NCBI GenBank assembly: GCA_022828595.1
Contig: JAKGHH010000003.1
Coordinates: 106,043,583-106,107,582, forward strand
DNA from: Nelumbo lutea
Lineage: Eukaryota > Streptophyta > Magnoliopsida > Proteales > Nelumbonaceae
Direction: 5' to 3'
DNA length: 64,000 bases
Positions 56,682 to 64,000 of this stretch are shown one piece after another. Below the pieces are notes generated by a model. It searched no databases. It had not been told where the DNA came from and was given only the letters and a program-made list of their open reading frames with translations. Within the stretch, counting starts at the first letter, position 1. Every line of letters starts with the position of its first letter. A program made the position numbers and the translations under genes.

Positions 56682-56939
56682 TGTTGGTTCGGTTGTCTTA
56701 ATATGTTTATTTATCTCTGTTGGGTCTTTAGTCTTTTGTTATTGGGCCTAATCTTATTTAGTATTTTTTATTTGTCTAGGTGTTCCATTACTAATCAGGG
56801 GCATTCTAGTCTATTTGTGTAACATTATGTAATACACTTATTAATAATAGAGTAGGGCCGGCTGAGAGATTATTGCCGCCATTCTCAACTCTCCTTCTTC
56901 TTCTTCTCTTCTCCTTCGGCAGCTTCATTCCAGCAAACA
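56682..56939 (+). repeat. Copia B 3' LTR
   Basis: 258 bp. It is slightly shorter than the 5' LTR through small indels in the TTC-rich part, and is followed by ATAAC. Confidence 0.93.
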
Positions 56940-56944
56940 ATAAC

Positions 56945-58474
56945 CATCTATCAATGGCACATGACTAGTCACATGCCTTTTTAAGTGAAGTCCTTTTGGA
57001 TTGGACCTATGAACTAGGCTTCTTGTATCCACCTTACCAGCCTTTTAGGGCCTTCATTAAAGCACCCAAAGCCCACTGCTTCCGGTTTGGCTGGCCCACA
57101 TTTTAGAGTTCTGGGCCCACCAAACCTCTTTTTATCTCCTTCCCCTTGGCCCAACCGTTTAAACTCCCCATTTTCAACAAATCCCCCTACTTTTTTCTGG
57201 TCTTCTCGCGGAATACCAGATGTAATAACCGGTTTAGTATAGGCACCACCTGTAACTGCATGGGCATGAGGTTTGTCAGAGGCCCAGCAGCTAACTTGTT
57301 GCGCACATTCCAAACCTTCCATCTTCTGCAAGTCTTTTGAACTTCCCAAGTTTTGTCCGCCCTTTTTTGTATAACTTTCCTTTCTTTGCAGGTCCTCCAA
57401 TCCTTTGCTTCCACGCAAGGCTTCATCTTCAACCTTTGCATCTTCCTCCTTCCTGGCTTCCGTCCACAGTTCGGCTTCCTCCACCACACCTCCATGAAAG
57501 CACCTTCCACCTTCACATTCACCTTCCTTGGAATATCCTTGGGCTTGACTCCGTTCAACAAGATAGCTGCAGACCTGAGATCTCCCCAGAAAACACCCTC
57601 CAATTTCGCTCTCCACCACTGCTATCGCTTCTGCAACTTCATCATTCCAAAGATGGAAAGGTAAACCCACTATACGCACTACCACCCCATTTAAGATCGA
57701 GGACACCTTTGAGTTGGAAGAAGGGGACCACCTGAAGATATTAATCGAACCAAAATCATCTTGTAGACATACAGCCTCAACTCCTACTCTGTTTTAAAGT
57801 GGATCCAGCAGGGCTTTGCACGTATCAAAGGGAGCAAGGATATATTCTGATCTCAACTTTAAGTGTTTTGTCAAAGAACCCACAATTTCCTTCCATCCTC
57901 TAGATGGTTTATCAATTTCGACAATCAGCTTCCTTGTCCAATCCCCTCTTTCATCTGTTACTAACAGAGCTGCGTTAGTTCCAGAGTGCACCAAGGTAGA
58001 GGCATGTTTCCTAGGACCTTCAAGATTGACTGTTGTTCTTGAAAACTCCTCTTCTTCCTTCTTTTCTGTTTTGACTCTTGAAGAAAATTCCTTCAGAGTT
58101 CTTACTATATCCATCCACCCCGGACTCCTTCTTCCTTCAGGAAAACAGACCAGCTGTTTCCTATTTTTGTCAAAAAACTCTGAGAGTGCTATGAATGACC
58201 CCTTATAATTTCTTCTGCATTCTACCAGATATCTTCTTCCCTCCTTCGTGGTGAGTTCATTCCAGCTTCTCTCCTTCCCTCTTGCACTTGCTTTTGCTAA
58301 AAAATCTGTGAACCATTCTACCACGTCCAGCCCAACCAGCAGTACTAAAGCCTTCTTATCTTCCCTGATTTTCAGACTGGTCTCTCCTCTGATTTTTAGT
58401 TCCTCCAACAAAAAACTTTTCGCCTCCACCATTAGAAATCATCTCCACCGATTGGCCTCCACAAAGTTCTCCAT
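56945..58474 (-). pseudogene. Minus LINE ORF1, N-terminal part
   Basis: Starts at the ATG at 58474 (MENFVEANRWR, then an in-frame TGA; the frame resumes as VEAKSFLLEELKIRGETSLK). It corresponds to MGEFVEVGRWKKAL in the plus LINE. The DUF4283-like core follows in two frames: LVECRRNYKGSFIALSEFFD, RGDWTRKLIVEIDKPSRGWK, then VVRIVGLPFHLWNDEVAEAI and a charged region. It is cut by copia B at 56945 and continues at 51497. The 38-nt 5'UTR up to 58512 lacks the 57-bp repeats of the plus LINE. Confidence 0.82.
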
Positions 58475-58512
58475 AATGAAGATTTTCAGCTTCTCTCCTT
58501 CCCTCTGGTTCT

Positions 58513-59177
58513 TTCCACTGTTATTGCTTGCTCCTATTTAAATATGGATGACAACAAATTATTTTGAAGATTATGATTCTAAAACCTGTTCTACTATGTA
58601 GTTTTGGGGAAATTACTCATGGCCTTGTATATAGATTTTTTCCAACAAAATAATAAAAGTTCTCAGTTATCCATAAAAAGACAAAAAAAAAAAAAAGATG
58701 GAATAGCACCTTGGCACTGTATAAGAAACCAGATAAGACAGTTATCAGATGTTCAGGCACAACACCCAAGCTAATACATCAGAAATATGCAATCTACAAA
58801 TGGAACTTTTTTCTTGTTTTAGTCTTGTGAATTTACATAATTTGATTTCATTTAAATAAGATGTATACTCTGCTGTATGGCATGCACAACATTATGTTTC
58901 ATCTGCCCCATGTTGTTTCATATAGGGCTGTAAACGGATCAGATTCGAGGTCAGATTCACCTATATCTGCATCTGATCTGATTATAGAACCATTGGATCC
59001 GATCTGATATGTCAGACTCAGATCAAGTTCAGATTTAACCCTCATCCAACTTATTGTGTTTAAAATAACAAAAAAAGTTTAAAAGCCCTAAAAAATGAAT
59101 TATTTTTAACTTATGAATGTTTTAAAAAGTATATAAATATTAAATTTATTAGTTGTAAACTCTATGATTGCATACAA
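58513..59177 (-). other. Probable GCP4 intron DNA with a LINE tail and a truncated MITE
   Basis: An A run (58681-58695) after ATAATAAAAGTTCTCAG looks like the 3' tail of a short LINE insertion. TAGGGCTGTAAACGG at 58923 resembles the 5' end of the hAT MITE at 59732 and is followed by GATCTGATC-rich sequence, but no right end was found. No exon was recognised. Confidence 0.5.
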
Positions 59178-60848
59178 TATTTATTTTTTGTATCAATAAC
59201 TCATAGATTTTATTAAAATTAGAGAGAAAAGGCACAGGTACAAGAAGAGGGAGATAAACACTCTTATCTCACCTAATCAGAAAAACCATGAGAAGAATAA
59301 AAAGATAGCCCAGAACAAAGAATCCCTATATACCCCTTGTTTAGCTAACCCATCAGCAAAGGAGTTAGCACTTCCTTTAACCCAATTCAACTTCACCTCA
59401 ATGTTCTTGGTTAACCAATTAAATTTCCTCTTCTCATTGTTGTAGTTCCAGAAATTAGTAGCATCATTTCTCAGCCAATCCACTACCAGTTTAGAATCGC
59501 CTTCTATGACCAAATTGGTGATATTCAAATCAATTGCCCTTTGAGTTCCTTCAATAACAGCTGAAATCCCATCTTTAAGAGAATCACCCAATCCGATTGG
59601 CCCCGAAAAAAGAGCAATTATCACTCCCTCCTCATTTCTTAAGACACCCCCAATACCTGATGGACCCGGATTACCCATGCTACTTCCATCAAAATTAAGT
59701 TTAACAAAACCACTAGGAGGAGTCCAAGAAGTAGGGGTGTAAACGAATCGAATTCGAATCGGATCAGGCAATATCCGAATTTGAATCCGATATCCAAATT
59801 CGATTCGATGTTTGACAGATATTGTAAATAAAAATCCGAATTCGAATCCGAATAAATATTTGAATATTCGATTCGATTTTAATTCGATTAATTAGTTATT
59901 TTATATAAGTAATAAATATATAAAATAAATATTTTATTTATATAAAATATATAAAAATATAAATTATTTATATAGTTTAATTATTATATATAAATTATAT
60001 AAGACAATTAAATGTTTTATAAATTATATATAAAAATTAAATAATCGGTCAAATTCGAATATTTATCGAATCGAATCAGGTCATATCCGGATTTAAATCT
60101 GATTAACTATTCGGTATGAATAGGATATCCGAATTCGACCTATTAGATATTTGAATTATCGAATTCGATTTGATTATGTCGAATATCAAATTTGAAATCA
60201 GATTTTCGAATACCATTAACACCCCTACCAAGAAGGTAAGGATGTATCTTTGACCGGAGCTGAACATACAATTTCCTTCCAATTTCTAAGCAAATCATCC
60301 ACTGAAAGTCTTTAAAAAGAGCCAAAGACTTCAGCCAATGAACCGCTCTGATCTGAATCAGCTCCAGAATTTCTGCAGTCTTCTTTCCCTATCTGAGAAA
60401 ATTCTCCCATTTCTTTCTTCCCAAATAGTCCAGCAAACAGCAGCCCGGAGACATTTCCACATAACTCTTTCTCTTTTTTTCAACCAGCTAAACAAGGAAG
60501 GAGCAAAAAGGCTTTGTACATCTGGTGGAAGAGACCAACTGCGTCCAAACAAAGATGAACAGCAGCCCTGATGACAGAACAGGAAATCAGTAAATGGCAA
60601 CCAGTCTCACCTTCAGCCTTGCATAGAACACACCAGTGGGGAGATAAACAACTCATAGGCCTCTTTCTCTAAAGGAGACCACAAGTGTTAACTCTATCGA
60701 GGATTGCTTCCCAACCTTCAGAGAATCGGTTTGCACCAGACTGCCCTAACTGACCCAATGGATGAACTAAGGCTTTGAAATAAGAAGCACAAGGAAAAAT
60801 TCCAGAGGCTGTTAAAGTCCAGACCCTTCTATCTGATTTAGAGGGATC
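59178..60848 (-). pseudogene. LINE 3' region (zinc region and archaea-like RNase H), cut by a MITE and by copia A copy 2
   Basis: The 3' end lies near 59178, where the TTATTGATACAAAAAAT tail resembles the ends of the other LINEs. RNase H (59731-59277) reads GFVKLNFDGSSMGNPGPSGI, FSGPIGLGDSLKDGISAVI and ANSFADGLAKQGVYRDSLFW. It is open and well kept. The upstream part (60848-60236) has VMWKCLRAAVCWTIWEERNG and a frame-broken zinc region. A hAT MITE splits it at 59732-60227, and copia A interrupts it at 60849. The 5' remainder is outside the window. Confidence 0.87.
59732..60227. mobile_element. hAT-type MITE with perfect 8-bp target duplication
   Basis: A 496-bp element with ends TAGGGGTGTAAACG and TAGGGGTGTTAATG (right end read on the other strand). 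It is flanked by exact CCAAGAAG (59724-59731 and 60228-60235). The body consists of GAATTCGAAT/ATCCGAAT words around an A/T core. It is non-coding and inserted in the LINE just upstream of the RNase H core. Confidence 0.92.
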
Positions 60849-61151
60849 TGTTGAAGTTTGACCTGCCCTAGGGTTCTGTCTTGTTTGTTGACTGTAAAGT
60901 AAAATAAACAGCAAGAAGTAGGAGAGGAAAGAAGAAGAGAGAAAAGAGAGGAAAGAGAGAAAGGCTGGTTTGAATTAGAGAAAAAAGTCATCCCTAGATT
61001 TGGCCAGACCTGTTATTATATTATTAACTTATTGGAAAAAGACTTAAGTGCCCTTCTTTAAGTAAGAGGCATTCGAACTAACATAACAGTACACATCAAC
61101 ATTCTCAACAAGTACAAAGACCGAAATACCCCTTCACTAACACCACTAACA
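60849..61151 (-). repeat. Copia A copy 2, 3' LTR
   Basis: 303 bp, TGTTGAAG...CACTAACA. It is closer in length to the 22475-22777 LTR than to 17322-17618. A polypurine tract (61152-61165, AGCTTGAGGGGGAG on the minus strand) abuts it. Confidence 0.92.
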
Positions 61152-61158
61152 CTCCCCC

Positions 61159-64000
61159 TCAAGCTGGTGAGTATATATCATATAATCCCAGCTTGTTACA
61201 TATGTAGTCCACTCTCCCCCGACTCAAACCTTTTGTAAACAAGCCTGCCCATTGGTTTCCCATACTAACATATGCAGTTTCTATCACTTCATTCAGCACT
61301 TTCTCTCTCACAAAATGGCAGTCAACTTCGATGTGCTTGGTTCTTTCATGAAACACCGGATTGGAAGAGATATGAACCGCTACCTGATTGTCACAATAGA
61401 GCTTCATTGGAGTACTAATGTCATATCCTATCTCTTGTAGAAGGTTCCTCAGCCACACTAATTCACAAGCAGTATGTGCCATGGCCCTATATTCTGCTTT
61501 TGCACTGCTTCTTGCCACAACTGTTTGCTTCTTACTTTTCCATGTTACCAGGTTACCCCAGAAAGGTGCAATAGTCTGTGGTAGATTGTCTATCAGACAT
61601 AGAACCTGCCCAATCAGCATCGGTGTATCCTTCTACCACCAGTTTTCCACCACTCCTGTACAGCAAACCACGACCAGGAGCTCCTTTCAAATACCTTACA
61701 ATCCTTAGCACTGCATTCCAATGTGGGACCAAAGGTTTCTGCATGAACTGACTCACCAAACTAACCGCAAATGAAATATCTGGCCAAGTAATGGTTAGAT
61801 AGTTTAGTTTGCCTACAAGTCGTCGGTATCTGCCAGGCTCTTCAAACACTTCACCTATATCACTGCTCAGCCTCGTATTTGTTTCCATAGGTGTCTCAGC
61901 CGGTTTAGTACCCAACAATCCTGTTTCTTCCAGTAAATCAAGCACATATTTCCTCTGGCACAAATTAATGCCATGCTTAGATCTTGCTACCTCTATGCCC
62001 AAAAAGTATTTCAACTTGCCAAGGTCCTTTGTCTGAAAGTGTTCCTGTAGGAATGCCTTCAATCTGTCAATGCCCATTTTATCATTCCCAGTCACAACGA
62101 TATCATCCACATACACCACCAATATTATTTTACCTGCCGAAGAGTCAAGACTGAAGACAGAGTGATCAACTTGGCACTGTTTCAGACCAAACTTCTTGAC
62201 CACCTCACTGAACCTACCAAACCATGCTCGAGGGGACTGTTTAAGTCCATAAATAGCCTTCTTAAGTCTACATACCTTACCATCCTCCCCCTGAGCAACA
62301 AACCCAGGTGGTTGCTCCATGTAGACCTCCTCGAGCAAATCCCCATGCAAAAGGCATTTTTGATATCGAGCTGATGGAGAGGCCAACCAGACATAGCTGC
62401 AAGAGAGATGACGACACGAACTGACCCTATCTTAGCAACCGGGGAGAACGTCTCCGTGTAGTCAATGCCATAGGTTTGGGAGTACCCTTTGGCAACCAGC
62501 CGCGCCTTCAGGCGCTCAACACGACCATCTGGCAAGTACTTAACACTATACACCCACTTACAACCGACAGCCTGCTTCCCAGGAGGAAGAGCGGTGAGAT
62601 CCCAAGTGTGATTATGATGCAAAGCAGAGAGCTCTTCTTCCATAGCACGGCACCACTCTGGAGAGGTAAAGGCTTCCTGGACATCCTTAGGAACAACCAC
62701 GGAGGATAACAAAGATATGAACTGGCGATGGGAAGCGGAGAGGTGGGTAAGTGAAACAAAATTGGAAATAGGGTGAAGGGTGCAAGTACGCTTACCTTTC
62801 CGTAAGGCAACAGGAAGATCTAGGTCGGAGGCTGGTGTCGGAGCTGGAGCGGGATCTGTCGACGGTGATGAAGTTGGAGGAGCTGCAGCCGGTACACATG
62901 GGCGATGTGTATACACGTGACGGATGGGTGGACGGTCAACCAATGGTGGCACCGGAGACAAGGACGCAGGCATGACTGGAACCAGAGGAGGTGGATCAGC
63001 CACAGGAAGAGGAAGAGGAGGTGGTGATGTGGGGGAAGCAGCAGCACCGGACCCACGAAGAACGGAGTAGACTCGAAGAATGTAACATCAGCACATACCA
63101 AGGAACGACGAGAACTAGGATGATAACACTTGTACCCTTTCTGAGTTCGGGAATAACCAAGGAAGATACACTTCACGGAACGTGCATCTAACTTGTCAGT
63201 CCCGGGACTCAGATTATGAACGAAGCAGACACACCCAAATACCTGGGGAGAAAGCGGAAACGGAGACATGTTGGGGAATAAGACACTAAAAGGAGAACGA
63301 CCATCAAGGATAGACGTGGGCATCCGATTAATTAAGAAACAAGAGGTGAGCATTGCATCACTCCAAAAGGTTTTGGAAACATTCATGTGGCGCATGAGGG
63401 AGCGTGTCGTTTCTACAAGATGGTGGTTCTATCTCTCAGCAACCCCATTTTGTTGCGGAGTGTAAGTACATGAAGTTTGGTGTATAATGCCATGTTGGTC
63501 CAAGTATTCTTGAAAAGATGAAGACAAGTATTCACGTCCATTATCAAAACGGAAAATTTTGATGTGAACACCAAATTGATTGCGGATCTCAGCATAAAAT
63601 TTCTGGAAGATGGCAAATAATTCACTTCTTTCTTTCATTAAATAGAGCCACGTCATTCTTGAACAGTCATCAACAAAAATAACAAAATATCGGTATCCAT
63701 TAGATGACATCACTTTATAAGGACCCCAAACATCTGAATGAATTAAAGAAAAAAGACTTGACACATGGTTATCGACCCTAGAACGTAAGGGAACACGATG
63801 GTGTTTCCCAAATTGACACGACTCACAATCTAAAACAGAAAGTTGACTCAATGAAGGGACTAAGGACTGCAACACTTTCAGCGAAGGATGACCAAATCTA
63901 CAATGCCATTGGAGAGGAGAAATGGATGACTGAAGGGCCGTTGACGTTCGTCCACCACCATCAAGATAATACAGTCCACCAGCTTCATGCCCTCCACCAA
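61159..64000 (-). pseudogene. Copia A copy 2 pol (integrase, RT, RNase H)
   Basis: From the right edge leftward: the end of the integrase zinc site (CESCQFGKHHRVPL), the integrase core (SDVWGPYKVMSSNGY, FDNGREYLSSSF, QQNGVAERK), then RT with CKWVYSVKYLPDGRVERLK, YGLKQSPRAWF and YVDD near 62105. RNase H ends WAGLFTKGLSRG. The DNG of the second catalytic Asp is kept, but its preceding Ser is Phe. Frameshifts occur near 62355, 61560 and 62820-63060. It retains the Trp codon that is a stop in copy 1. Confidence 0.9.

Larger units (their letters stand above)
51498..56939 (+). mobile_element. Complete Ty1/copia retrotransposon, family B
   Basis: A 5442-bp element flanked by the 5-bp duplication ATAAC (51493-51497 and 56940-56944). 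It has a 5' LTR, a perfect TGGTATCAGAGC primer-binding site, leader, gag with a CCHC knuckle, protease, integrase, RT, RNase H, a polypurine tract and a 3' LTR. The LTRs look about 95% identical by eye. Family B differs from family A in LTR sequence, gag and orientation. It is inserted in ORF1 of the minus LINE. Several stops and frameshifts are present. Confidence 0.95.
34851..58512 (-). mobile_element. Near full-length minus-strand LINE, split by a second LINE and by copia B
   Basis: The 3' end is the poly(T) tract at 34851-34864. The 5' end is near 58512, just before TTCCACTG (58513-58520), which also precedes the poly(T) at 34843-34850 and is a candidate 8-bp target duplication. Pieces of the element are 34851-35754 (3'UTR and RNase H), 43153-47484 (zinc region, RT, endonuclease, end of ORF1) and 56945-58512 (start of ORF1). 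Between them are a plus LINE (35773-43137) and copia B (51498-56939). The stretch 49921-51497 repeats 45839-47484 across an assembly gap. Without inserts and the duplicate the LINE is about 6.8 kb, close to the 7.4 kb of the LINE inside it. Confidence 0.8.
60849..64000 (-). mobile_element. Ty1/copia retrotransposon, family A, copy 2 (partial, runs off the edge)
   Basis: Nearly the same sequence as 17322-20460 throughout. It has a 3' LTR (60849-61151), then pol in reverse. The flanking 5 bases at 60844-60848 are GGATC; the other duplication and the 5' LTR are outside the window. It is inserted in the LINE that ends at 60848. Confidence 0.93.

Overview
This is nuclear DNA of a flowering plant. 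The evidence is spliced genes of plant-specific families (an OEP16-type envelope channel, a plant-type RPL22e, GCP4), telo-box promoter motifs, and a heavy load of plant Ty1/copia elements, L1-type LINEs carrying an archaea-like RNase H, and hAT-type MITEs. I cannot name the species. All translations, joins and comparisons were made by eye.

Host genes. Three could be pieced together. (1) OEP16-4-like, minus strand: five exons between 4901 and 1743, running off the left edge. (2) RPL22, plus strand: two coding exons (5424-5653, 8218-8362), sharing a 522-bp bidirectional promoter with gene 1. (3) The 3' part of GCP4 (gamma-tubulin complex component 4), minus strand: seven exons at 33055-33000, 32862-32662, 32554-32329, 29687-29599, 13994-13841, 13453-13331 and 13242-13207. 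They splice in phase to a 294-residue C-terminal portion. Its 5' exons are not in the window, so everything from 13.2 kb to the right edge is probably GCP4 exons and TE-filled introns.

Mobile DNA. The 15.6-kb GCP4 intron (13995-29598) holds a 246-bp hAT MITE, a 5'-truncated LINE (16413-27309) with a complete copia element inside it (17322-22777, minus, family A), and a second LINE fragment. The next intron holds another LINE fragment. The intron beyond 33055 holds a LINE remnant and a near full-length minus LINE (34851-58512). That minus LINE is split by a full-length plus LINE (35773-43137) and by copia family B (51498-56939). Further right lie a third minus LINE (59178-60848) with a hAT MITE in it, and a second family A copia (60849 to the edge). 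Target-site duplications support most of these joins.

Assembly. A run of 100 Ns (49821-49920) is flanked by two diverged copies of one approximately 3.9-kb segment (45839-49820 and 49921-53751). Each copy contains the same LINE/copia junction. The simplest reading is unmerged contig ends or haplotypes, not a biological duplication.

I found no CRISPR array, rRNA or tRNA gene, operon-like cluster, or credible new gene system. The notable points are the nesting history, the stretched GCP4 gene, the bidirectional promoter and the false duplication.
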